Assembly: GCF_016920785.2 (NCBI RefSeq)
Contig: NW_024609835.1
Span: forward strand, 170,000,995-170,064,994
Direction: 5' to 3'
Length of the DNA stretch: 64,000 nt
Origin: Ixodes scapularis
Lineage: Eukaryota; Arthropoda; Arachnida; Ixodida; Ixodidae
Position 1 is the first letter of the stretch. Every line of letters starts with the position of its first letter. Positions 1 through 11,000 of the stretch are shown one piece after another. A model generated the notes under the pieces. That model worked only from the letters and a program-made list of their open reading frames with translations. It was not told the origin of the DNA and made no database searches. The translations under genes and the position numbers were made by a program.

Positions 1-460
1 ATTATACAGGACCACCGACATATCCGGTGTAGCCATATCTCGCAGGCTCTTGTTTGGGTCTGGTGGATCGCCGATGGCCTCCTGATCCTACTTGCTGCCA
101 ACGTGAAGTTAGTTCCTCTACTGTCCACGCGCTCGGTTGATACTGACTTGTTCCTTCTTGACTTGATTTGCCTCCTCGTTGTGCAGCGACATTTCAGACC
201 AGGAGGCCCGTGCCGCATCCTCTTTACATCGGAGGAGAACCGCGTGACAAAACCGAACGACACCACCTACGAACGATAAAAATGAAACTGTTGATGCCTT
301 TTTCACGACCTGTCCCGAGAACTAATTTTCTTTTTTGTTTCGCACGATTTTTACATACACTGCTTGACCTTTTGAAAACTGAAAAAAACTCCCTTAGTCT
401 TTTCACCCCCCTTACCTTGTTTGGTTTCATTATCTCTTCATGCTCTCACCGCGCATGGTT

Positions 461-1284
461 TCATTCAGCATGGACGGCCTTGTCCGAATTTTCTGACCGA
501 AGAACGATTCGCTTGGTGCTGTTTCCGTGAATCAGTAGGGTGTCGTTTGATAGGGAAATAAAACGTCGATCCGGTGCTGCAACGTGCGCTTGCGCCCCAA
601 CTTTTCCGTCTTCCGTTTGGACTTTCAAGGTGCCTCTTTTTGTAGCTCGTAGTGATCTTTCCACGGCACCATTCGATTGTGGATTATGTGGTGGCGTAAT
701 CAGATGGGATCACCTCATCCTCATTCAGAAATCGCCAACCCGTGAGATCTAAGCTGTGGCACATTGTCTGTTACAAACCTGGGTAGGCCATATGCGGCAA
801 ATACTCCACTTACGGCTTCCACCGTGGCTAAGGCCGTAGTGTTCACGAGTTTCACCTCTGACCACTTGGAAAACGTATCTACCATAAAAACAAGGCGTTT
901 CCTTTGGATTCCGCAGAATGCAAATGCGTTATATCCCAGGGGTTACCCGTTATTGTCCACGGCTGAAGTAGTACATGCTGCGTTGCACTTCGCACGCTTT
1001 GGCACACCTCACAACTTCTGGCTATTTTTCTTAAAATCTGCGTCAAGTTCCGTCCACCAAATCCGACTACGAACAAGCATTTCTTTTTACCAATACCTGG
1101 ATGCCCGTCGTGCATTAGGCAAAGCACGCTTGTCCTTAAAAACTGAAATGACGACTCGAGTGTTACACAACAAAGAGCCTTGCTCGATAGAAAGCTCGTG
1201 ACGACGGCTGAAGTATGGCCGGAACTTCGCATACGTTTCGTTTGGCAAGCCGCTCCATGTCATGTCCACCATTGATCTTCGCAC
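461..1284 (-). pseudogene. Integrase remnant (Gypsy)
   Basis: The minus strand encodes a zinc-binding N-terminal block (HDGHPGI ... CEVCQ). Further on it has NPQSNGAVERSLRATKR, the conserved end of the DDE core region of Gypsy integrases. Frames change at least three times and stops intervene. Integrase would insert the cDNA into the host chromosome; this copy cannot. Confidence 0.8.
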
Positions 1285-1289
1285 TTCAT

Positions 1290-1684
1290 AATTTTTAATG
1301 CGAAAGCATTAACTGGTCCCATGGAGCGAGCCGACGTCATCAACCGCGCCAAACAACAGCTAAATCCCCCTCTCCCAATAGAGCGAAGTAAAGCCGCGAT
1401 CTGAGGCATCCCAGCTTTGAAGCCGCGCGAATGCCACCCAAAACGGCAGCTAAATGAAGCCGAATTCAGATGGATAGGGCTGCCGCGCGTCTGTTTCAAG
1501 GTGCTCCACCCCATTGCGCTGCTGGCCCGCGCCGAAGCAGAAGCGGCCGCGGTGCCGAGAGGGTCAGAAGCGGCCGCGGTGCCGAGAGGGTCAGAAGCGG
1601 CCGCGGTGCCGAGAGGGTCAGAAGCGGCCGCGTTGCCGAGAGGGTCAGAAGAGGCCGCGAGAGGCGCGCGTATCGGCACTGAGT
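1290..1684. repeat. Insertion inside the Gypsy pol remnant, with 27-bp tandem units
   Basis: This stretch breaks the pol reading order between RNase H and integrase. It begins near TTTTTAATGCGAAAGCATTA, a sequence that also borders the foldback at 38264-38595. It contains the GC-rich tandem array at 1540-1655. I read it as a later insertion. Confidence 0.5.
1540..1655. repeat. 27-bp tandem repeat, four full units
   Basis: Units start at 1540, 1567, 1594 and 1621, followed by a partial unit. The unit starts GAAGCGGCCGCGGTGCCGAG and is almost invariant. Because the unit is a multiple of three, it gives a repeating nine-residue ORF in several frames; that is not evidence for a gene. Confidence 0.97.
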
Positions 1685-2065
1685 TACATCTGGAGCATGC
1701 CTATTATCCGCTCGTCTTGGTTTTCGCTCTGCGAGCACCGCACCGAGGCCGTACGCGGACCCATCACAGGTGATGCGCTGCTATCATACAGCGCTAACAC
1801 TGACTCATCACTGATAAGCAGTTGCATTGAAGAAAGCTGCTTTCGAATTCTTCTGTTCCTTCCCATATTGCTGCCTTGCTTAGTAGCCTGTACATTGGTT
1901 CGAGGATTCTTGCTGTTCCCGTCAAGAATTTGGCGTAAAAATTCGCCAGTCCCCAAAAAGCGTTCAGTTAGCTCCGTGACAGACGTGGGTTTGGTTGCTT
2001 TCAAGATAGCCTCGACTTTTTCTTTAGTTGGGACGAATGCCTGCTTCATCTATTTCGTGACCTAG
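1684..2065 (-). pseudogene. RT thumb / RNase H remnant (Gypsy)
   Basis: The minus-strand ORF has KVEAILKATKPTSVTEL and a following short-loop segment typical of the RT connection. Then comes LLISDESVLALYDSSASPV, which resembles the start of a Gypsy RNase H domain. It ends next to the inserted 1290-1684 segment. Confidence 0.7.
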
Positions 2066-2197
2066 ATACCTACCGCGGTTTTGAAGATACTGACGCCTGG
2101 TAACATTTATTCGAATACAATGGGTGACAGTCTTGTTAGCCAGTGTTCCGTGCGTCTAAGACACTTCACCTCCGTCCTTCTGACAATTAGCACGTCA

Positions 2198-2482
2198 TCA
2201 AGATAGCCCACTGTGCTTTCCATCATTTAATGCATAATCCATTACCGGCTGACAACTTGCTGGTGCACTGGCAAGACCAAATGGCAGGCGCATGTATCGA
2301 GAAAGACTCAGATGGGTTTTGATTGACAATAGTTCTTGAGATTTTGTCTCCATTTCGAGCTGGAAATACGCTTCCGACAAATCAATCACGGTGAAGCTTG
2401 TGCCTCCTGCCACTGACGCGAACAGATCTTCACACAATGGTAACTGTTTGTGTGCCACCGTAATGCATGGATTCAGGGTCAC
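2198..2482 (-). pseudogene. Reverse transcriptase remnant (Gypsy)
   Basis: The minus-strand peptide contains FTVIDLSEAYFQLEM, the first catalytic-aspartate block of Ty3/Gypsy RT, then MRLPFGLASAP, the conserved substrate-contact motif. The YxDD block should follow, but the frame is broken at about 2198. The enzyme would copy element RNA into DNA; this copy is inactive. Confidence 0.85.
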
Positions 2483-2664
2483 ACGATAGTCCCCTCATGC
2501 CGTCACTGCGGTGCCGTCGCATTTTTGGCCCCAGAACCAAATCAGTTCCCCATTCGCTTTATTGTACAGGATACAATACTCCGTTCACTTCGAGGTCTCG
2601 CACCTTGTGTTATACCTTTTCTATTAAGCGTGCGCGGTACCACTCAGGCTTTGCAGTACACCGG

Positions 2665-3084
2665 TCACGCTTCTGCGTTCAGGTTTCGACGTTCGAAGTG
2701 CCCTACTTCGAACGTCGAAAATATTTCTTCGACTTCCTTGAACCAAACTGGAATGTCCACGCTGCAGGGCAGCCTACCACGTTTGAGCACCTTGGCACAT
2801 AGCGTGAACGGGTCCATGCTACAGCCGTCACTCGCGCCCGACTCGAAGCTTGACTCCTCGCGTGTCGTCTTTCCCTCCACCTTGATCGGGCGCATGGCAA
2901 TGCGCTCTTTTGACTCGAGTCTGAGCGACTCGCGCGCGTGCTCCAACTCAAGTCGCCGCATCGTTACGGCATCGGGCTCGCCCGAGTTACCCGTATTCGG
3001 TAGTTCACCCTCGGACCGATTATTGTCCTCCGTCCCCGACTCATCCGCCGATTTCGCAGTCATGCGTTTCGGAACGACTACCAT
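2665..3084 (-). pseudogene. Charged gag-associated remnant
   Basis: This 139-codon minus-strand ORF has a charged, helix-prone segment (around RRLELEHARESLRLESKERI) like the coiled-coil parts of some tick Gypsy gag proteins. It lies between the gag-like and RT remnants of the same element. An origin in a second nested element is possible. Confidence 0.45.
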
Positions 3085-3499
3085 ACACTACTCGACAACT
3101 GTACTGGAGCCACGTCAACTTCTAGAAACGGCAAGAAGTCTCACTCTCCCGGTCTGGGCTGGTTTGCTTCCGTCAAGGATTCTCAGTCCTTGCTCTGCTC
3201 CAACGTCGGAAGGCGCTCACTTGCTTGCACCCCTTGACAATTCAGGTGCTCTAAGGTCTGCCGCCGTCTTAAGGAGCTTGTTCCAACAGGGTCCGGAGAC
3301 GTGTTGCTCCCCTTCCTTGAAGGTTCAGGCGCACGATCTCTTTGATGTTCTTAGCTTTCCAAGAAGTATGTCGATGTTTTCCCACCAGCCCTGTCGACTG
3401 CGCCAGTAAAATTTCGTAGTTCTTCTTGGCTGGCTGCTTAATAATTGGTGCACGATGGAGGCTTTCGAGGGTTCTAGGTTAGACATTTATTTACTTTGC

Positions 3500-4174
3500 G
3501 AACTCTGTACAATTTCTATGTACGAGTAAGTGAAGTTTGCATCTCCGTCGAACGTTCTTGCGGTCGTTCGAAAGCAAGCAAAAATCGCCCTTCCCGCCCC
3601 GTCAGGAGCTTTTGAAACCTCGGTCCTTCTCAACCTCGGGAACCGATCGGCCAGTAGGTTTCAATCCTTTCGGAGTCACGTGCCACCCTCCGTCCAATGG
3701 CCGACACGGCGCATACAGGCACCTTCGTCAAGATCCTCACGGACTCGAGGTGACAGCACCGTAACTTCAACAATGGTCACCGTGGCCGTCTTCGTGGCGC
3801 CACAGCGAGCCCCTCGGTCGAAACCCGATCGGCTTTTGCGCCCAACGGGCAGTTTGTCGCTAATCGTTTCAACTGCACTATGAACTCATTGACAGGCTTC
3901 CTTGGGTACGTTTGTAAAGGTTCTACTGCTCCGTCACAATAGAACGCTTCGGCTTGTAACGCTTGTGCACTTCTCTTATCTGTTGATACTTTTTCTCTGG
4001 CGTCTCCGGGAAGCCCAGGTTCCGTGGGGTCATATAGGCTTCATCACGCGGTACTGTGATGAACACGCCTGTTTTGCGCTAGTCGTAGAATTTTTTTACT
4101 CTTGGAAAAGCTTCAAACCTCTTGAGGTAAACTTCCAGGTTACCTGTGGCGGGGCCGAATTCGGTCAACCGCAT
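3500..4174 (-). pseudogene. Gag-like remnant of the decayed Gypsy element
   Basis: The minus strand starts with MRLTEFGPATGNLEVYLKRF and goes on through an in-frame stop to segments such as YKPKRSIVTEQ and LKRLATNCPLGAKA. This is the layout of arthropod Gypsy capsid proteins, which bind the element RNA and form virus-like particles. Several stops and a shift interrupt it. The assignment is by pattern recognition and was not checked by a search. Confidence 0.65.
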
Positions 4175-4500
4175 GATGAGCGGCTGAGTGACGCTGGCTG
4201 ACACTCCCGTGTCGCTGTCTTGGGTACCTCGCACTGCGGCTCGTATCGTTTACGCCTAGCAGCTTCGTAAAATCCTAGTCTCCATTGTTACACACGGGAC
4301 ACAGGTTTGGACAGAGACCAGTATAATGACGCTTGGCCGCTACAGGAAGAATTAAACAAAACACGCCCTTCCAGGGAGTTATCTACTATCAATCCAGTGT
4401 TATCACACTAGTATCAACCACGTGTAGCCCGCTACTGGGTTACACATACAACAGACTTGACATGTAACGGAGTGACGTGTATCCAGTCTGTTACCGTTTT
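4175..4500 (-). repeat. LTR/leader-like part of the decayed Gypsy element
   Basis: This non-coding stretch lies just 5' (minus strand) of the gag-like start codon at 4174 and contains TGTAAC-rich sequence, as expected for a leader and perhaps LTR. No second copy is in the window, so the borders are inferred from position only. Confidence 0.4.
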
Positions 4501-4927
4501 GTGTTTTTTCCTCTTATTTTTTTATAGTAATCAGTTGTTTGAACCTTCTAGGTTGCGAAGTGCTATTAAATTGTAGTCTGTAAATTAATCCTTAATTCAT
4601 GATCCAAGTCACCCTTAAATCAGTATTTTAAAATCGTATCATGCGTTTATCTATTGTTATATTTGTTGGTTTCGTTAATAGATCAGTACTGTGAAATATT
4701 AACCCCATATCATATTGTGACTTCTTCTGCGAACCTAGAATTAGAGGCAAGCTAAGATTAAATATTTGAGACTGCCTCCGAGACTGCTTTATTTCAAGTT
4801 TTTCTATCTCTTGCAACAAACTCCTTCTCAATTCATTCGTATACGCTCTTAAAGAAAGAAGTAACTTAATAGTTTATATTATGAATGCACCATTTACTTC
4901 TGTCTTTTTTTTTTTCTTGTTTTGAAG
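4501..4927. other. Non-coding stretch before the first visible ACE exon
   Basis: AT-rich sequence ending in a long T tract (about 4901-4924) and an AG at 4926-4927, a good splice acceptor for the exon at 4928. Nothing else is recognised here. Confidence 0.7.
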
Positions 4928-5086
4928 AATGTGGTGTTTGGCGAAGTCTCGAAGGTCCACAGTGAAATTTCCAATACGCTGCGCCGTTTCGCGTGGAGAC
5001 ACTTTCAGAACGCAACGTTGAAAAGGCTATTTCAAGAAAGTGCACCACTGGGCAATGGCTCGTTCAGCGTGGAAAAATCGGAAAAG
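4928..5086 (+). CDS. ACE: ACE-like exon A (N-terminal helices)
   Basis: Fifty-three codons, phase 0 at both ends. NTLRRFAWRHFQNATLKRLF followed by APLGNGS matches the ACE segment before the conserved METxYS helix. The acceptor follows a T-rich tract and the donor is AAAAG/GTTTGC. An NAT and an NGS sequon are present. This is the first visible exon, not the true first exon: it has no start codon or signal peptide. Confidence 0.88.
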
Positions 5087-8000
5087 GTTTGCAAGATTTA
5101 CTCTAAAACTACTTTGATTCTCTAATTAGCCTCTTCATTTATTGAAATATATATATATACACATATTGTCTGCAGATGGATGAACTCAACGCTGAAATGG
5201 AAACTATTTACAGCGAAACTGAAGTTCGTATTGATTTTAGGGGACGACTAAAGATTGAACCTGGTGAGTCCTTGTCAATCATTACTCAGTTTCGTTTTTT
5301 TTTTTTTGTTTTTTTTTTTCTACATTTTTGTTTTCTAAGTGTTTCTGGGCGTCTGCATTTCTCCTACACTTTGTTTCGTGCCAGGAAACGGAGTGGTGTT
5401 ACGGGATCGTAGCCAACGATAAAAGTCGGCAAAATCAATCAATCAATCAGGAATAAATGTGCATAGTCACGGCTAAACCAATCGCGCATAATAAATTTGC
5501 GTGATTATGCGTTTTTTTTCGTCATTGCTCTAGTTGCTGACAGCAAACGTACTTTTGGCGCTGCTTGATCGACAATCGAATGGTAATGTCGGCTGCACTC
5601 GGACTTTGTGTGAAACGTAGGATAGAAAAACGTTTTTACGATTATATAGAGCGCCTGAAAATGACTAAATTTGCGCGAGTTTCATTAGATGAAACCACAT
5701 GCGCTGCACAGCCGCCGAGCGTTAAAGTGTAGACATTGATATACTTTGTGCTTCATACATCGTATGTGAAGGGACTCTCGCAGTTACGAATAAGCTACGT
5801 ATTTCGACTGCAAGTTACTTATGTGCGGTCCTGAAGAAGAAATGAGCATAAGCACTGCGTCTGTCACCTGTTTTGTGACTCGACGGTTTTGGGCACTGCG
5901 CGACACTGCTCGCTCGATCGAGTTATTGCCGCGTCTTTTGTTTTACTGATAGTAGCAAACGGATGTCATTAAAACGTAGTGTGAAGGAACGTGCTCATTG
6001 GGGACACCGACAAAGGCGGTAAAATTTGTTACTGGCGAGCACCCTTTGGAAGTAGGATTTGAAAGGGCGCCGATGACGTATCCTCACCGACAGTGGGGCA
6101 AAGAATACATTAAGTATGCATAGTTGGTAATAAAAAGTGCAGTGAATTATGCCACGTTCACCCGTGCAAAGGATCGACGCGCATGACAACACCTAATTTC
6201 AAAAGCTTGGCCGTAATATTTGGCAAATGTGTCCGCAAGCCCCAGCCTTTACGACTCCCCTAAGTGCAAGCACGTTCCGCTTTTAGAATGACTTACAGCA
6301 CTGTTAGGGGTAATATGGGTGCCAGCACTTATTTTTTCCTCCGATGTTCCTACCTTGATCAGAGGACTTTGAAATTTCTCTTCTATATTTTCATTGTTGG
6401 TCCTCGCGGCCTCTCGCATGCCAAAGCTATTCCATAGCTCAGTTCTAGTTGAGTATTTTTTTATATAGGACTCGCAGCCATTATGCGCGAAGTAGGAGAT
6501 TACGACCTTCTGATGGAAGCATGGGCAGCGTGGCACAACTCTGTGGGCAGGCAAGAAAGGGACCTCTTCATTCCCTACATCAAGCTCGCGAACGAATCTG
6601 CGATTTCCGAAGGTACGTAATAGCTCAAGTACAAAAGCGCCCGAAAACAGACTCGCTGATTAGGCTGGTTTTAGTGAGCCGAAGGTAAGCATTGTAAGGA
6701 ACGTTTATGTGTACTGATATCCCCAAAACAACAAAAGGTAACCCTCTAGTTCTAAGCCCAAATTACGCTTGAAGCAAAACGCGACGCAGCAGCACTATAA
6801 AAGCCTTGTGCTTTTGAAGGAAACCTTAAATTGGGGAGCGAGTACGCGAATGAACGGTTTCTGTCTCTTCAGAATGTTGTGCCCATTTTTTTCATTAGTT
6901 GTACGCCGTCCGTGCTAACATTCGGTCTACCTATGCCAGTAGTTAATCTTGTGTCTAAATGTATTGCAATTTGGGAAAACGGTGCCCTTTTTTTGTTTTC
7001 TTTTTGACAACTAAGAACAACATTTGAGAGTGCTGTCTGGCAACCATCCTTCGAAATACACGACCAGATTATAGGTCACACGTGGCCAGGTTAGAGAATA
7101 CAAATAAAGCTGGTTAAAAGGATTACTTATATCCTTATACAAATCCTTAACTAAATCGTAATAAAAATTATGCCGTTTTTTCAATAATGACATGAATCGA
7201 ACCTTTTCTGCACAAATAACTTTCAAACTATTATTTAGTTTCGTATTAGATTTTTTATTAGCAGTGGGTTTGAATTTAAATCAAATAATCATCGAGCGAA
7301 ACGCGTTACTCATCTGGGTATATCAGTGTTGATTGCGTTTTTTACTTTCCACTTTGCTCGTCAGTTATGTGATATTTTATTGCAAGACAATCGGAACGCA
7401 AAAAGTTCCATACCAATGCTAGGAAAACGTCACATTTCAAGACAATCGTAATGCGAAACAGCTCAACTTTTTCATTCTAAAAAAGATCGATCTGCTTTTG
7501 TTCTAGGTTGGCAGGGTTTACGTGAATAAAAAAAAGTAATTCGACTGCACTTTAAAGTTACAGTACGCCTTTCTTCCGTATTTGTATTAGTGATCGGACG
7601 GATTTATAATTTTCAAAAATACTCTTCTGCACCTCAAGGACTGAAGTAAAAAAAAAGAAAAGTCCGGCTACTCGGGGAGCAGCACTCCTTTTCCCTTTTA
7701 TGTAGAGGAATAAGATTTTCAGGCGCATTTTTTGTTATCTTAACAAAGATACACACGCCTCAAACGCCCCGAAACCCAAATCCACTCAGGACTACTTCCC
7801 GCGGCGTGTGAAAATGAGCAAATTTTCCTTGTTGCTTGAGTTGAAAACGAATATAGTCACAGATAACACAGTTGGTAAATTAAATCAAATTCTGCTGACA
7901 TAAATCAAACAATTTATACTTAAATTAACTACACCGCCAAAACCAGATAAAGCTGAATTGTTATAATATACGAACGTGTTCATTTGAATCTAGCCCACGT

Positions 8001-11000
8001 ATACACACTAATTTCTTTTTTTTTAATAATAAAAATTTCCAATTTACTTCGTATTTCAAAGAAATGGGACTGTGTCAGAAATAAACTGCGGTAAACTCCG
8101 AATTCTTGGTAAGAAAATATGTTCTGCGAAATACCGTCCGTAATCCACGAAAAATACTCTGAAAACAAGGAAACCTTGTAAGAGTTTAGCTACAAAAGTT
8201 GTTACTTGTTTTGTTACCCCCAGTTGTATTTTTCTTGAGTTTCTCAATCAAAACATTATAAAAAGAATACTACTAAGTGTCGTACAAATATTTAACTCGA
8301 CAGAAAATTTGAGTATGACAATGACCGATATTGTCATATTAACCACCGCCGCCACAAAGAGAATGGCGTACTCAGAGTAAATGATTTCGTTCGTTTCTAA
8401 AACATCCCCGTATAGCTGCAAAATCAACATTCATGGTGGAGTTAATGACCCAGAAAATTAGCAATAAAAAGAAAAATAACAAAAAAATAAAGAAAGAAAA
8501 AGGGTTATTTTCACGTATAGGATAACAAACTCAATTTCGACGTTAAATGTCCACGTTCAACACATTAAGGTTCTCACAAAAAGAAAGGCATACCACGTTG
8601 TTTGCTTCGACCACAGCAAATTTAAAACCTAGATGTTCGTGTGGTAGGAAGCCACAACCCCGTAGCACATTCGTTCACCTAGCCTAGCAAATTTCACTCG
8701 CCCCCCCCCCCCCCCCCCCCCCGCCAAATCTGCAGCGTTTTCGTGGTTCCTTTTAGAGCGCAAAGCTGCTGTAATGCACAGCTTTCTGCTGCTCGGATCT
8801 GTAATTATTCCGACATGTTGTCACTCTATAAATTCACTTGAACTCAATCTTTGCTGTTCTTTCTTCTTCTGCGGAATTAGGTTATGGAAACATCAAGGAG
8901 ATGTGGTTGAAGAGCTACGCGATGAACAATTTTACGGAAGTGATCGATGGAATCTTCGAAGAACTGTCGCCTCTCTACAAAAAGCTCCACGCTTACGTCC
9001 GTATGAAACTGCGAGACATCTACCCTGGTAGGATGCCGGAGGACGGCACGATCCCTGCACACCTTCTCGGTATGAGACTTGGACTCCATTTGTCTCTTCC
9101 TGGGGGTAAGCAGTCCTTTGTTTTTGTTTCAGGCGACATGTGGTCTCAACAGTGGGGAAACTTGTACACCACTCTTAGGAATGGCACTCCCATCGATATT
9201 ACGCGCGAGATGGAATTTCAGGTATGTATGACAGAAACTGAAATAAACGTTCAGGATTTACTTACCAGACGGTATCTCGTACACATCAGTGGAGGGTTAA
9301 AAATAGTTTACAATACCTTTAAGAAAAAAACGTTGTCTTTTACCAGTTGCTGGGTCTCACTCACAGCGCAGAACCTGTGATTGGGCCCGAGGTCACTGGG
9401 AAGATAGGCAGCGCTCGTGACCAAACCATGCTCGGAACACGTTTGCAAAATATGGCGGCCTCAGATGAAGCGCCCAGCATCTATTTGATTGCGGAAACTT
9501 TTGAAAGTGACTCAAATCTGTTTCATGGTGCGCGTACAAAAATAATCTTCCGAACGTTTCATCTACATTTCGCACCTATTTCTTTCTTGGCTTGAAGGTT
9601 GGCACCATGTCTATGGTTCACCAAGTTAGCAAGTAATAAAAATTAAGACTTTAAGAGGTACACTGCTGCGCTTCTTACATGATCCCCGATTTGCCTCAAA
9701 ACTGTTTAAACACAGCACCTAACATCGCGAAACTAGGAGCCCAACGATTAAGATTTCTTTTTCTGCTAGTTTATTTAATCATTTTTTTGTCTTTTTTTTT
9801 ATTGGCAAAGTCTTCACTGGCAACAATAGAAACTTGTCACCAGCGACAGGTAGGGGTTCACTCTATGGGCAGTTTGTTCTCAAATTATAGTAAAATGTTT
9901 TGACTGTGAAATAAATGCTTTGGAAACTCTCTCCTGCACTGATGTCAACCTGCTAGCTTCTCTTCCAGTAACTTACAGCACTAAAAACCACAGATGTGTT
10001 TAATGTCAGTATCGGCATCGCCTTCATATATGGATTTTGCAATAACTCTTCTAAACAAATCTGGATAGCATGCCGTGCAGAGTAAAGGCTGGTTATTATG
10101 CAAATATTGTTAGTTTGGGCAACTTGAAGAATCTCCGAACTACAGCCTTTTAAACATTCACTCGGTTCGCTTAAAACAGAATTTCCACCAGGCACGTTAT
10201 TGTCGATGTTTCATTTTGCCGCAGAAATGGGACGCCCAGAGGATCTTTGAGACTGCGGAAGCGTTTTTCGTCAGCCTGGGGCTAAGCCCCATGACGCCAA
10301 CGTTCTGGAACAAGTCCATTTTGTCCCAGCCGGCCGACCGAAACATCGTCTGCCACCCCGCAGCGGCTGATTTCAGCGATGGGGATGATTACAGGTATGT
10401 TCTTGGAGAGCGAAAGTAGGTTTCTGCGCTTCTTGAGATCAAATAAGCTCTTGGTCGCAGTCTTTCTCTAATGGTCTTTCAGCTGGCTTCAGCTCATATT
10501 CACGAACCTTTTAAACGGAAATGACGTAAAACTTCAACCGTGGCAGTGCACAGGCAGTTTTCTAAATCTTAAAATTTGTTTCATAAAAACCGTGAGGCTA
10601 CACCTATTAACTTTATGGTCAGCGATCAGTGTTTTCGGGTACCGCTTTACAAGTATAGCGTTACCGGTAACGCGTTAGTTTTTTTCAGTAACGTAGTAAG
10701 ACTCATTACGTTTTTCAAAACAGTAACGGGTGACGTAATTACGTTACCCGTTACGCTGGACAGGGTAGAAGGGGTGAGAGGAGGAAGCGTGGGAAAAGTG
10801 GAGAGAGTACTGGTTGTTGGTCTTTAAGCCACACGCAGCCGACGCTACGAGCTGATGGGAGTAATCAGACAACCTTAAAAGGGCGCCATCATGGTGTTCG
10901 CCATGTTCATATATCTTTTCTATCATTGGTGAACCAATCACAAACAAACAAGGCTGATTGACTTGCGCTTTTGACGCTTCTTTATTGGTCCCATTAGTTC

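Larger units (their letters stand above)
1..4500 (-). mobile_element. Decayed Ty3/Gypsy LTR retrotransposon, minus strand
   Basis: Read on the minus strand, the order is LTR-like leader, gag-like, reverse transcriptase, RNase H, integrase, which is the Ty3/Gypsy order. Pieces are recognisable in several frames, broken by stops, frameshifts and at least one insertion (about 1290-1684). The left end runs off the window, so the other LTR is not seen. The element lies upstream of the first visible exon of the ACE-like gene, so it is probably in that gene's first intron or 5' flank. It is too damaged to be active. Confidence 0.85.

Noticed and set aside
1417..1773. ORFs with a nine-residue repeat
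   Set aside because: They come from the 27-bp tandem array, which is open in several frames at once, inside a retrotransposon remnant.
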